This document shows positions 48,221 to 56,740 of a stretch of 64,000 bases of DNA, in pieces. A model generated the notes under the pieces. The model did no database searches. It saw nothing but the letters and a program-made list of their open reading frames with translations, and was not told the origin of the DNA. This DNA comes from Variovorax paradoxus. Its GTDB lineage: Bacteria; Pseudomonadota; Gammaproteobacteria; Burkholderiales; Burkholderiaceae_C. The stretch lies in the NCBI GenBank assembly GCA_016806145.1, contig CP063166.1, positions 2,108,001 through 2,172,000 of the forward strand, written 5' to 3'. How positions within the stretch are numbered: the first letter of the stretch is position 1; the number at the start of each line of letters is the position of its first letter. A program made the position numbers and the translations under genes.

Positions 48221-48242
48221 CGCAGCGCGGCTGCGGCTTTTT
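48221..48242 (+). promoter_or_regulatory. Leader hairpin with T-run just before the ompA-like gene
   Basis: CGCAG and CTGCG flank CGCGG and are followed by GCTTTTT at 48236-48242, a terminator-like shape ending about 17 bases before the ATG. It may attenuate or stabilise the mRNA; it cannot be a full terminator for an abundant protein unless conditional. Confidence 0.45.
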
Positions 48243-48258
48243 CCCCAAGAGGAGAACC

Positions 48259-48918
48259 ATGAAGAAACTGAATAAAGTGGCGATGATGTTTGCAGTCGCT
48301 GCGCTCGCCACTGCCGCCGGCGCGCAGACCCGTGTCACCGCTGCGAATGGCGGTCCTACGATCGACAACTGGCAGAACGGCACCGGCGAACTGGTTTGGA
48401 AGAACGGCACGAACGAACTGTGCTGGCGCGATGCCAACTGGACGCCCGCCACGGCTGCTGCCGGTTGCGACGGCGCTCTGGTTCCCCCGGCTGCCGCCGT
48501 TCCCACGGCTCCTGGCGTGGTTCCCCCGCCCGTCGCTCCCGCTCAACCCCCGGCCGTTGCCGCTTCGAAGGTGACCTTCGCTGCCGACGCATTCTTCGAC
48601 TTCGACAAGTCGGTGCTGAAGCCTGAAGGCCGCGCGAAGCTGACCGACCTGGTCGAGAAGATTCGTGGCGTGAACCTCGAAGTGATCATCGCCGTCGGCC
48701 ACACCGACTCGATCGGTTCGGACGCCTACAACCAGCGTCTGTCGGTGCGTCGCGCCGAAGCCGTCAAGGCCTTCCTGGTCTCGAAGGGCATCGAACGCAA
48801 CCGCGTCTACACCGAAGGCAAGGGCGAGAAGCAGCCTGTGGCTGACAACCGCACCAAGGAAGGCCGCGCCAAGAACCGTCGCGTGGAAATCGAAGTGGTC
48901 GGCACCCGCGCCAACTGA
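48259..48918 (+). CDS. OmpA-family outer-membrane/peptidoglycan-binding protein
   Basis: A 219-residue exported protein. The signal peptide MKKLNKVAMMFAVAALATAA ends at GAQ. A 50-residue segment with NWQNGTGELVWKNGTNELCW and a later Cys (AAAGCDGAL) may form a disulfide. A Pro/Ala linker leads to the OmpA_C domain (about 105-215): FFDFDKSVLKPEGRAKL, VGHTDSIGSDAYNQRLSVRR and RTKEGRAKNRRVEIEV, the peptidoglycan-binding set. There is no transmembrane beta-barrel. Codon choice is more biased than in its neighbours, suggesting high expression. AGAGGAGA precedes the ATG. Confidence 0.93.
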   Translation: MKKLNKVAMMFAVAALATAAGAQTRVTAANGGPTIDNWQNGTGELVWKNGTNELCWRDANWTPATAAAGCDGALVPPAAAVPTAPGVVPPPVAPAQPPAVAASKVTFAADAFFDFDKSVLKPEGRAKLTDLVEKIRGVNLEVIIAVGHTDSIGSDAYNQRLSVRRAEAVKAFLVSKGIERNRVYTEGKGEKQPVADNRTKEGRAKNRRVEIEVVGTRAN

Positions 48919-48942
48919 TAGCTCGATTCCATCGACCATGAA

Positions 48943-48966
48943 ACCCCGCCTCGGCGGGGTTTTTTT
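48943..48966 (+). terminator. Rho-independent terminator of the ompA-like gene
   Basis: ACCCCGCC pairs with GGCGGGGT around a TC loop and is followed by TTTTTTT. It lies 25 bases after the stop. Confidence 0.92.
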
Positions 48967-49049
48967 ATGCCTGAATCAATGCAGGCAGAAAGCTTTCAAA
49001 CGGGCCCATTCGTCATGGGCCGGTCATCGTCCGTTTCATAATCCGTCAT

Positions 49050-49772
49050 ATGACAGAAAACGTGAATGCCGATCCCGCCGAACTCGCCAAATTTTCGGAG
49101 CTGGCCCACAAGTGGTGGGATATGGAGGGCGAATTTCGCCCTTTGCACGAAATCAATCCTTTGCGCCTGGAATGGATTGAAGGTATTGCGCCGATTTCCC
49201 AGCGGCGCGTCGTCGATATAGGCTGCGGTGGCGGAATTCTTTCGGATTCGATGGCCCGCAAGGGCGCCGACGTGCTCGGTGCCGACCTCGCGGGCAAGGC
49301 GCTGAAGGTGGCGCAGCTGCACGCGCTCGAGGCCGGCACGCGCGGCGTGAAGTACCGCGAGGTCAGCGCCGAGGCGCTCGCGGCGGAGCAGCCCGGCAGC
49401 TTCGATGTCGTCACCTGCATGGAGATGCTCGAGCACGTGCCGGACCCGGCGTCGGTCATCCGGGCCTGCGCCACGCTGGTCAAGCCCGGCGGCTGGGTCT
49501 TCTTCTCGACGATCAACCGCAACCTCAAGTCCTTCATGCTCGCGATCGTCGGCGCCGAGTACGTGATGGGCATGCTGCCGCGCGGCACCCACGAGTACGC
49601 GAAGCTGATCCGGCCCAGCGAGCTGGCGGCCTATTGCCGCGCCGCGGGTCTCGACGTGCGGCACACGCGCGGCCTCGAGCACAACCCGATCACGCGGCGT
49701 TACTGGCTCAGCGCCGACACCAGCGTCAACTACATGTTCGCCACGCAGAAGCCGGCGGAGGCCCAGGCATGA
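49050..49772 (+). CDS. ubiG: Bifunctional ubiquinone O-methyltransferase UbiG
   Basis: A 240-residue class I methyltransferase doing both O-methylations in ubiquinone synthesis. The family opening ADPAELAKFSELAHKWWDME is intact, motif I is VVDIGCGGGILSDSMARKGA, and MLEHVPDPASVIRACATLVK is motif III. The region TINRNLKSFMLAIVGAEYVM is the UbiG membrane-contact block. Stop codon overlaps the gph ATG. Confidence 0.95.
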   Translation: MTENVNADPAELAKFSELAHKWWDMEGEFRPLHEINPLRLEWIEGIAPISQRRVVDIGCGGGILSDSMARKGADVLGADLAGKALKVAQLHALEAGTRGVKYREVSAEALAAEQPGSFDVVTCMEMLEHVPDPASVIRACATLVKPGGWVFFSTINRNLKSFMLAIVGAEYVMGMLPRGTHEYAKLIRPSELAAYCRAAGLDVRHTRGLEHNPITRRYWLSADTSVNYMFATQKPAEAQA

Positions 49773-50434
49773 AGGGCGTGCCGACCCGTGCCGTGCTGTT
49801 CGACCTCGACGGCACGCTGATCGACAGCGCGCCCGACCTGGGCGCCGCCGCCGACCAGATGCGCACCGCCCGCGGACTGGCGTCGTACCCGCTCGAGCGC
49901 TACCGCCCCATGGCCGGCGCGGGCGCGCGCGGCATGCTCGGCGTGGCCTTCGGCATCACGCCCGATGCGCCCGAGTTCGATGCGCTGCGCGAGGAGTTCT
50001 TCGTGACCTACGAGCGCTGCATGTTCAACACGCAGGCCTTCGATGGCGTTCCGCCGCTGATCGAGGCGCTGGTCGCGCGCGGGCTGCGCTGGGGCGTGGT
50101 CACGAACAAGTCGAAGCGCTTCACCGAGCCGCTCACGCAGGCGATGCCGCTGTTCGCGAGCGCGGGCGCGGTGGTGAGCGGCGACACCACGCCGCATGCC
50201 AAGCCGCATCCCGAGCCGCTGCACGAAGCGGCCCGGCGGCTGGGCATCCCGTCCGAGCATTGCATCTACGTCGGAGACGACGAGCGCGACATCATCGCGG
50301 GCCGCGCGGCGGGCATGCGGACCGTGGCCGCGGCCTACGGCTACATGGGCGCGCAGGCCGATGCGACCCGCTGGGAAGCCGATGCCTTGATAACTTCTCC
50401 GGGCGAACTCTTGAAACTGCTGGATAGCGCCTAA
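49769..50434 (+). CDS. gph: Phosphoglycolate phosphatase (HAD family)
   Basis: A 221-residue HAD hydrolase. Motif I AVLFDLDGTLIDSAPDL carries the nucleophile Asp, motif II lies in WGVVTNKSKRF, and motifs III/IV are PHAKPHPEPLHEAARRL and YVGDDERDIIAGRAAGM. It removes 2-phosphoglycolate formed by DNA repair or oxygenation. Coupling to ubiG (ATGA) is common in proteobacteria. The stop codon TAA lies inside the -10 element of ssrA. Confidence 0.9.
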   Translation: MKGVPTRAVLFDLDGTLIDSAPDLGAAADQMRTARGLASYPLERYRPMAGAGARGMLGVAFGITPDAPEFDALREEFFVTYERCMFNTQAFDGVPPLIEALVARGLRWGVVTNKSKRFTEPLTQAMPLFASAGAVVSGDTTPHAKPHPEPLHEAARRLGIPSEHCIYVGDDERDIIAGRAAGMRTVAAAYGYMGAQADATRWEADALITSPGELLKLLDSA

Positions 50435-50437
50435 AAT
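50411..50437 (+). promoter_or_regulatory. Sigma-70 promoter of ssrA
   Basis: TTGAAA at 50411-50416 and TAAAAT at 50432-50437, spaced 15 bases, with the mature 5' end at 50447 nine bases further. The promoter lies within the last codons of gph and the -10 box shares its TAA stop. Confidence 0.65.
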
Positions 50438-50446
50438 AGGCCCCTT

Positions 50447-50831
50447 GGGGCTGCACTGGTTTCGACGCGGGTTCGGAGTCGCAGCGGGGCATGTCGAGCT
50501 GAATGCGCTCGTGAAACAGATTCAAACAAACTAACTGCAAACGACGAACGTTTCGCACTCGCTGCTTAATTGCCAGTGAGCCTTGCAACAGCAGGCCGAT
50601 GGGCTGGGCAAGGGGGTTCTGAGCAATCAGTGCCTCCCGGCTGCAAGGATAATTACATCGGCTGGCTTCGATCCGGGTACCTTGGGTCGGGGCAAGAAAA
50701 TAGGGTGCTGGCGTCCGGTGTAGCGTGCGACTGCGCGACTCCGGAAGCGAGACTTAAATCAGATCGCTAAACATGTAGAACTGCGCGATGAAGGCTTGCG
50801 GACGGGGGTTCAAATCCCCCCAGCTCCACCA
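50447..50831 (+). ncRNA. ssrA: Transfer-messenger RNA (tmRNA)
   Basis: A 385-base RNA that rescues stalled ribosomes. The 5' end GGGGCTGCACTGGTTTCGAC pairs with the 3' acceptor AGCTCCACCA, and the T-arm GGGTTCAAATCCCCCC is present. The tag frame starts at GCA 50537 and reads ANDERFALAA before TAA at 50567-50569, the beta-proteobacterial pattern with the ALAA protease degron. The encoded CCA ends at 50831. It is alanylated by AlaRS and works with SmpB (not in the window). Confidence 0.98.
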
Positions 50832-50846
50832 CATTGCCTGAGGCTG

Positions 50847-50892
50847 GCCCGGACCGATCCGGGCATGGCGACCCGGGAGGCCTTCCCGGGTC
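50847..50892 (+). other. Two perfect tandem hairpins after ssrA
   Basis: GCCCGGA/TCCGGGC (50847-50864, four-base loop) and GACCCGGGA/TCCCGGGTC (50870-50892, five-base loop). No T-run follows, so they are not a standard terminator, but they could block 3' nucleases or pause polymerase behind tmRNA. Confidence 0.7.
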
Positions 50893-51424
50893 GGCCACAC
50901 GGCCAAACCTTACCTTCCATGGATCCGACATGCGCTTCACCTGCGTGAAGCGCGCGTACGTGCCTGATCAAAGAGCGCAAGGGGAGGCGGCAATGCCGCA
51001 TGCCCGGTCTCGACGGTGCCGAGCCCAGGTGGCCGTCGGCCAGGCGTGTTATCGCGCCAGTCGGTCGCCGTCGCTGCCCGGCTTGGGCATCGGGCCGTTC
51101 GGCCCGCGTTCGGCGCGGATGGCCGACATGACGGCAACCAGCATCGCCCCGACGGCGACACCGGCCAAAAAGACCGACAGAACGAAGGATGGATCGGAGA
51201 GCTGCATGGTGTCAGAACGCCGATTTGTACACCCAAAGACCGCATAGGGCGCCGCTGGCGCGGAAGGTCGCGGCATTGTCTTACAGGCGGCCCTCGCAGC
51301 ACGAGCGCCCTCCTGGACAACCCGACCCGGGCTCTTTTCGCCGTCGTGCAGGGCTATATTCGGCGGGCACCGACGCGCGCCGATCGCGCGTTCTTCCCTC
51401 GCATCTTCATCTAAAAGGCTGCCC
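50893..51424. other. Gap of about 0.5 kb with no confident gene
   Basis: Beyond the hairpins I see only short overlapping open frames without recognisable motifs, apart from one tiny minus-strand membrane ORF (51049-51207). There is no copy of the tmRNA 3' end, no integrase and no repeat, so no island is inserted at ssrA in this stretch. The region just before 51425 must hold the promoter for the methyltransferase gene. Confidence 0.6.
51049..51207 (-). CDS. Hypothetical single-span small membrane protein
   Basis: A 52-residue frame beginning MQLSDPSFVLSVF. Residues about 8-30 form one hydrophobic helix (FVLSVFLAGVAVGAMLVAVM), followed by a short Arg/Pro-rich cytoplasmic tail. No good Shine-Dalgarno site precedes the ATG, and a longer frame reaches 51276. 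The clean membrane segment in a region otherwise empty of genes is the only reason to list it. Function unknown. Confidence 0.35.
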   Translation of the reverse strand: MQLSDPSFVLSVFLAGVAVGAMLVAVMSAIRAERGPNGPMPKPGSDGDRLAR

Positions 51425-53020
51425 GTGCCCGATTCCCTGACTTCGGTTCTGACGAGCTACTACGACGCGGTGCCCTACGACTCGCACCCGTTCCCGCAGA
51501 CGGCGGTGGAGCACCTGGAAGCCACGGCATTTCTCTTCGGCCTCGAAACGCCTCCGCCCGCCGGCGCGCGCGTGCTCGAGCTGGGCTGCGCGGCGGGCAA
51601 CAACCTCATTCCCTTCGCCGAGCGCCATCCGGGCGCGCGCGCGCTCGGCCTCGACCTGTCGTCGGTGCAGATCGCGCAGGGCGTGAGCGCGATCGAGCGG
51701 CTGGGCCTGTCGAACGTCGAGGTGAAGACCTTCGACATCGCCGAGGTCGACGCCTCGCTCGGCCAGTTCGACTACATCGTCTGCCACGGCGTCTACAGCT
51801 GGGTGCCGGGCCCGGTGCAGGATGCGATCCTGCGCGTGTGCTCCGAGAACCTCGCGCCGAACGGCGTGGCCTACGTGAGCTACAACGTCTACCCGGGCTG
51901 GAAGGCGCGCGAGATCGTGCGCGACGCGATGATCCTGCGCGGCGGCCCGCGCGACACGCCCGAGGAGAAGCTCTCCTATGCCCGCGGGATGATCGAGTTC
52001 CTCGCGCAGTCGGCGCGCCCCGACAGCGTGCTCAAGAAGACGCTCGACGAAACCGCGCCGATCGTGCGCGACGGCGCCACCTCGTACCTGCTGCACGAGT
52101 TCCTCGAGCCCTGCAACGCGCCGTGCTACTTCAAGGAGTTCGTCGCGCGCGCCGAGAGCCATGGCCTGGCCTACCTGGCCGAGGCCGAGCCCTCGACGAT
52201 GTTCGTGCAGAACTATGGCACCCAGGTGCGCGATCCGCTGCTGCGCGAATGCGGTGGCAGCCAGGTGCTGATGGAGCAGTACCTCGACTTCCTGGTCAAC
52301 CGCACCTTCCGCCAGACGCTGCTGGTGAAGCAGGACCGGGCGCGTCACATCCGCTACCGGCTCGACGCCACGCGCATCCGCGGCCTGCTGTTCGCGGGCG
52401 TGTTCCATGGCGAGAACGGCGCGCCGCTCACGCTCGACACGCGCGAGCAGAACTGCACCGGGATCCGCAACGTCACGGTCACCCTGCGCCAGCCGCTGCA
52501 CAAGGCGGTGGCGCATGCGCTCGACAGCCATTACCCGCAGGCGCTGAGCGCCGACGCGCTGATCGCCTGCGTGCTGCCGCTGCTCGGCCAGCCGCGCGAG
52601 GCGGTCGAGCCCGCGGTGATGGCGATGCTCGAGGAGATGCTGATCCTCGGCGCGCTGCGCATCCGCCGTACGCCCGTGCCCTCGGTGGCGCAGGTACCCG
52701 CGCGGCCGCAGGCCCCGGCCTCGGTGCGCAATGCGCCGGGCCTGGCGCCGGGCCAGGCGCCTTCGGTCACTGTCTGCAATGGCTGGCACGAGACGGTGGC
52801 CCTGTCGCTGCTCGAGCGCGCGCTGCTGCCGCTGCTCGACGGCACCCGATCGCACGAGGCGCTGGTCGAGCACCTCGAGACCGAGGTGCGAGCCGACCGC
52901 CTGCGCTTCGTGCGCAACGACGAGCAGATGACCGATCCCGAGGCGCTGAGCGCCTTCGCCCGCGAGCAGGTGGCGCTGGCGCTGCGCGACCTGCGGCGCA
53001 AGGCACTGCTCGCCGGCTGA
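51425..53020 (+). CDS. SAM-dependent methyltransferase with regulatory domain (PKMT-like)
   Basis: A 531-residue protein starting at GTG after AAAAGG. Residues about 20-200 are a class I methyltransferase: YDAVPYDSHPFPQTAVEHL, motif I RVLELGCAAGNNLIPFAERH, LGLDLSSVQIAQG, and VCHGVYSWVPGPVQDAILRV. The middle (about 225-310) matches the methyltransferase regulatory domain, and the C terminus (about 370-520) looks like winged helices. The same layout occurs in rickettsial protein lysine methyltransferases PKMT1 and PKMT2, which modify outer-membrane protein B. The target here is unknown. The gene stands alone between the ssrA gap and ggt. Confidence 0.82.
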   Translation: MPDSLTSVLTSYYDAVPYDSHPFPQTAVEHLEATAFLFGLETPPPAGARVLELGCAAGNNLIPFAERHPGARALGLDLSSVQIAQGVSAIERLGLSNVEVKTFDIAEVDASLGQFDYIVCHGVYSWVPGPVQDAILRVCSENLAPNGVAYVSYNVYPGWKAREIVRDAMILRGGPRDTPEEKLSYARGMIEFLAQSARPDSVLKKTLDETAPIVRDGATSYLLHEFLEPCNAPCYFKEFVARAESHGLAYLAEAEPSTMFVQNYGTQVRDPLLRECGGSQVLMEQYLDFLVNRTFRQTLLVKQDRARHIRYRLDATRIRGLLFAGVFHGENGAPLTLDTREQNCTGIRNVTVTLRQPLHKAVAHALDSHYPQALSADALIACVLPLLGQPREAVEPAVMAMLEEMLILGALRIRRTPVPSVAQVPARPQAPASVRNAPGLAPGQAPSVTVCNGWHETVALSLLERALLPLLDGTRSHEALVEHLETEVRADRLRFVRNDEQMTDPEALSAFAREQVALALRDLRRKALLAG

Positions 53021-53078
53021 ACCCTCCCAGACACTCCCAGGCTCCACAACCAACCACATCTCAAGAGGAGACTTCCAG

Positions 53079-54812
53079 ATGCATCGACTTCCATCGACCC
53101 CTCAACTGCGCGCGGCGATCGTCGCCGTGCTCGCGCTGGCCGCCGGCGCTTCCCAGGCCGCGTCGCAGGCGCCGGTCGCGGCCGAACACGGCATGGTGGT
53201 GAGCGCCCAGCACCTCGCGTCCAAGGTCGGCGTCGACGTGCTCCAGCGCGGCGGCAATGCCGTCGACGCGGCCGTGGCCGTGGGCTACGCGCTCGCGGTG
53301 GTCTACCCGGCCGCGGGCAACCTCGGCGGCGGCGGCTTCATGACCGTGCAGCTGGCCGACGGCCGCAAGACCTTCCTCGACTTCCGCGAGAAGGCGCCGC
53401 TGGCCGCCACGGCCAACATGTACCTCGACAAGGACGGCAACGTCATCAAGGGCCTGAGCACCAACGGCCACCTGGCCGTGGGCGTGCCCGGCACGGTGTC
53501 GGGCATGGAGTACGCACGCGAGAAGTACGGCACGAAGAAGCGCGCCGAGCTGATCGCGCCGTCGATCCAGCTCGCCGAGAAGGGCTTCGCGCTCGAGCAG
53601 GGCGACATCGACATGCTCTGGACCTCGACCGCCGACTTCCAGAAGGACCCGGTGTCCGGCGCGATCTTCCTGAACAAGGGCGAGCCGTTCCAGGTCGGCC
53701 AGAAGCTGGTGCAGAAGGACCTGGGCAAGACGCTGCGCGCGATCAGCCAGAACGGCACCGACGGTTTCTACAAGGGCTGGGTGGGCCAGGCGATCGTGGC
53801 GTCCAGCCAGGCCGGCAAGGGCATCATCACCCAGGCCGACCTCGACCAGTACAAGACGCGCGAGCTGGCGCCGGTCGAGTGCGACTACCGCGGCTACCGC
53901 GTGGTGTCGGCACCGCCGCCGAGCTCGGGCGGCGTGATCATCTGCGAGATGCTCAACATCCTCGAGGGCTACCCGCTCAAGGACCTGGGCTTCCGTTCGG
54001 CCCAGTCGGTGCACTACCAGATCGAGGCCATGCGCCATGCCTACGTCGACCGCAACAGCTACCTGGGCGACCCCGACTTCGTGAAGAACCCGCTCGACCG
54101 CCTGCTCGACAAGGGCTACGCCGAGAAGATCCGCGCTGCCATCGATCCGAAGAAGGCCGGCGTCTCCAAGGACATCAAGCCCGGCGTCGCGCCGCACGAG
54201 GGCAGCAACACCACCCACTACTCGATCACCGACCAGTGGGGCAACGCGGTCTCGGTCACCTACACGCTCAACGACTGGTTCGGCGCCAAGGTCACGGCCG
54301 CCAAGACCGGCGTGCTGCTCAACAACGAGATGGACGACTTCACCTCGAAGGTCGGCGTGCCCAACATGTACGGCCTGGTGCAGGGCGAAGCCAATGCCAT
54401 CGCCCCGGGCAAGCGCCCGCTGAGCTCGATGAGCCCGACCATCGTGTCCAAGGACGGCAAGCCGGTGTTCGTGGTCGGCACGCCGGGCGGCAGCCGCATC
54501 ATCACGGCCGTGCTGCACACCATCCTCAACGTGGTCGACTACGGCATGAACGTGCAGGAAGCCGTCGATGCGCCGCGCTTCCACCAGCAATGGCTGCCCG
54601 ACGTGACCAACGTCGAGACCTTCGCGCTGAGCCCCGACACCCGCAAGATCCTGACCGACATGGGCCACAACCTCGGCGTGCCGCAGCCGGCCAACCACCT
54701 GGCGGCGATCATCGTGGGCGCGCCCACGCTGGGCGGCAAGCCGGTGGGCAACAACCGCTTCTACGGTGCCAACGACCCGCGCCGCAACACCGGGCTGGCC
54801 GCGGGCTACTGA
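53079..54812 (+). CDS. ggt: Gamma-glutamyltransferase (glutathione hydrolase)
   Basis: A 577-residue periplasmic N-terminal-nucleophile hydrolase that cleaves gamma-glutamyl bonds such as in glutathione. The signal peptide (to about residue 28, ASQAASQA) is followed by VVSAQHLASKVGVDVLQRGG and GNAVDAAVAVGYALAVVYPA. Self-cleavage is expected before Thr378 in GSNTTHYSITDQWGNAVSVT. The oxyanion loop is seen as KRPLSSMSPTIV and TPGGSRIITAVL. Length and order are standard. AAGAGGAG precedes the ATG, and a strong terminator follows. Confidence 0.95.
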   Translation: MHRLPSTPQLRAAIVAVLALAAGASQAASQAPVAAEHGMVVSAQHLASKVGVDVLQRGGNAVDAAVAVGYALAVVYPAAGNLGGGGFMTVQLADGRKTFLDFREKAPLAATANMYLDKDGNVIKGLSTNGHLAVGVPGTVSGMEYAREKYGTKKRAELIAPSIQLAEKGFALEQGDIDMLWTSTADFQKDPVSGAIFLNKGEPFQVGQKLVQKDLGKTLRAISQNGTDGFYKGWVGQAIVASSQAGKGIITQADLDQYKTRELAPVECDYRGYRVVSAPPPSSGGVIICEMLNILEGYPLKDLGFRSAQSVHYQIEAMRHAYVDRNSYLGDPDFVKNPLDRLLDKGYAEKIRAAIDPKKAGVSKDIKPGVAPHEGSNTTHYSITDQWGNAVSVTYTLNDWFGAKVTAAKTGVLLNNEMDDFTSKVGVPNMYGLVQGEANAIAPGKRPLSSMSPTIVSKDGKPVFVVGTPGGSRIITAVLHTILNVVDYGMNVQEAVDAPRFHQQWLPDVTNVETFALSPDTRKILTDMGHNLGVPQPANHLAAIIVGAPTLGGKPVGNNRFYGANDPRRNTGLAAGY

Positions 54813-54862
54813 CCGCCGCGAGGAGGGTGGCGGGCCGGTCCGCGCCTTCTGAGACACTCCAG

Positions 54863-54897
54863 GGCGGCCGCGCGCGAAGCGCGGCCGCCTTTTCTTT
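54863..54897 (+). terminator. Rho-independent terminator after ggt
   Basis: GGCGGCCGCGC pairs perfectly with GCGCGGCCGCC around GCGAA, followed by TTTTCTTTT. It ends six bases before the next ATG. Confidence 0.92.
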
Positions 54898-54902
54898 TCG
54901 CC

Positions 54903-55634
54903 ATGCAACTGCAAGACATCCTCTATTCCCAGGGCTTCGGCACGCGGCGCGTGTGCGCGGGCCTGGTCCAACAGGGCCTCGTGACCGTCGCCGGCGCGGT
55001 GGTCGACGATCCCGCCACCGATCTGGACGCGGAAGGCCTGCAGTTCACCGTGCAGGGCACCGCCTGGGCCTACCACGAGAAGGCCTACCTGATGCTGCAC
55101 AAGCCGGCCGGCACCGAGTGCTCGCAAAAGCCCTCGACCTACCCGAGCATCTACACGCTGCTGCCGTCGCCGCTGCGGCTGCGGCCCAACAAGGGCGCGG
55201 TGCAGGGCGTGCAGGCCATCGGCCGGCTCGACCAGGACACGACCGGCCTGCTGCTTTTGACCGACGACGGCCAGTTCATCCACAAGATGGGCTCGCCCAA
55301 GCACCATGTGCCCAAGGTCTACGAAGTGACGGCCAAGCACCCGATCGACGACAAGCAGATCGCCCGCCTGCTGGCCGGCGTGGTGCTCGACGACGATCCG
55401 AAGCCGGTGCGCGCGGCCGCCTGCGAGTCCGACAGCCCGCTGCACCTGCGGCTGACGCTGACCGAGGGCAAGTACCACCAGGTCAAGCGCATGCTGGCCG
55501 CGGTGGGCAACCGCGTGGAGGCGCTGCACCGCTCGCGCATCGGCACTGTGGCGCTGCCGGCCGACCTCGCGCCCGGCCAGTGGCGCTGGCTGGCGGCCGA
55601 CGAGGTCGCCGCCCTGCGCGCGCCGACGAAATAA
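54903..55634 (+). CDS. RsuA-family 16S rRNA pseudouridine synthase
   Basis: A 243-residue enzyme. An S4 RNA-binding domain (about 1-55; LQDILYSQGFGTRRVCAGLV) precedes the catalytic domain with AIGRLDQDTTGLLLLTDDGQ, where the first Asp is the nucleophile, and VPKVYEVTA and EGKYHQVKRMLAAVGNRV blocks. RsuA acts on U516 of 16S rRNA; RluB/E/F are alternatives with similar signatures. The start lies immediately behind the ggt terminator, leaving almost no leader. Confidence 0.88.
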   Translation: MQLQDILYSQGFGTRRVCAGLVQQGLVTVAGAVVDDPATDLDAEGLQFTVQGTAWAYHEKAYLMLHKPAGTECSQKPSTYPSIYTLLPSPLRLRPNKGAVQGVQAIGRLDQDTTGLLLLTDDGQFIHKMGSPKHHVPKVYEVTAKHPIDDKQIARLLAGVVLDDDPKPVRAAACESDSPLHLRLTLTEGKYHQVKRMLAAVGNRVEALHRSRIGTVALPADLAPGQWRWLAADEVAALRAPTK

Positions 55635-55723
55635 CTGCCGACCGACCGCCTTTTCGGCGGCTGGCGGTCAGCCAGCGGTCGGTTCGGATCGTTAACATTC
55701 GAAGCCCTTTTCCGGAACTTCCC

Positions 55724-56740
55724 TTGCGTCTTCCTGCCCCGACCGGCCGCGCCGCGGCCCTGTTGCTTGCCTGCCTGACCAGCGCGATCGCCTTCATGGC
55801 TCCCGTCGCCGCCTCCGCAGCCCCGCCAGAACCTCCGCCGATCTTCGTGCTCAACTCGCTCGACGCCAGCGTCAGCGTGATCAATCCGCTCGACTGGACC
55901 GAGAAGCAGCGCATCGCCACCGGCAAGGAGCCGCACCACATCTACATGACGCCCGACGAGAAGTCGGTCATCGTGGCGAATTCGGCCGGCGACTCGCTGA
56001 CTTTCGTGAATCCGCGCACGGCCGAGGTCCAGCGCGTGGTCTACGGGATCATCGATCCCTACCAGCTGCAGTTCTCGCGCGACATGAAATGGTTCGTGAC
56101 CGCGGCCAACCGGCTCAACCACGTCGACATCTACCGCTGGGACGGCAAGGACCTGAAGCTCGCCAAGCGCATCGCCACCGGCAAGACGCCCAGCCACATC
56201 TGGATCGACAACACTAGCACCATCGCCTACGTGACGATGCAGGACAGCGACGAGCTGATCGCCGTCGACCTGCCGACGCAGACCGTCCGCTGGCGCATGG
56301 CCACCGGTCCGATGCCGGCCGACATCTACGGCGTGCACAACGACAAGACGCTGCTCGTGGGCCTGACCGGCAGCGACGGCGTGCAGGTGTTCGACGTGGC
56401 GGGCGCACAGCCGAAGCTGGTGGGCAAGATCCCGACCGGCAAGGGCGCGCACGCCTTCCGCTCGGCCGGCGACGGCAAGAGCGTGTTCGTGAGCAACCGG
56501 GTGGCCAATTCCATCAGCCGCATCGACCTCGCCACGCTCAAGGTCACCGACACCTACCCGGTGCCCGGCGGCCCGGACTGCATGGACGTGTCGGCCGACG
56601 GCAAGACCCTGTACGTGACCTCGCGCTGGGCCAAGAAGCTCAGCGTGGTCGACCTGGCCAGCGGCAAGGTGGTGCGGCAGGTGAATGTCGGCCGTTCGCC
56701 GCACGGCGTCTGGACGCTCGATCATGCGAAGCGCCTCTAA
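55724..56740 (+). CDS. YVTN-type beta-propeller periplasmic protein
   Basis: A 338-residue exported protein. No ATG fits, so TTG at 55724 is chosen: GGAA lies seven bases upstream and the frame opens with a signal peptide (GRAAALLLACLTSAIAFMAP). About seven blades follow, each with the LYVTN-like pattern: TPDEKSVIVANSAGDSLTF, STIAYVTMQDSDELIAVDL, GKSVFVSNRVANSISRIDL, GKTLYVTSRWAKKLSVVDL. Such propellers occur beside c- and d1-type cytochromes and surface polymers; no haem motif is seen. It overlaps the deacetylase gene by 17 bases, so the two are translated together. Confidence 0.8.
   Translation: MRLPAPTGRAAALLLACLTSAIAFMAPVAASAAPPEPPPIFVLNSLDASVSVINPLDWTEKQRIATGKEPHHIYMTPDEKSVIVANSAGDSLTFVNPRTAEVQRVVYGIIDPYQLQFSRDMKWFVTAANRLNHVDIYRWDGKDLKLAKRIATGKTPSHIWIDNTSTIAYVTMQDSDELIAVDLPTQTVRWRMATGPMPADIYGVHNDKTLLVGLTGSDGVQVFDVAGAQPKLVGKIPTGKGAHAFRSAGDGKSVFVSNRVANSISRIDLATLKVTDTYPVPGGPDCMDVSADGKTLYVTSRWAKKLSVVDLASGKVVRQVNVGRSPHGVWTLDHAKRL

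Noticed and set aside
50834..51414. Plus-strand open frames after ssrA as genes
   Set aside because: They overlap each other and the hairpins, have no motifs and no ribosome binding sites.
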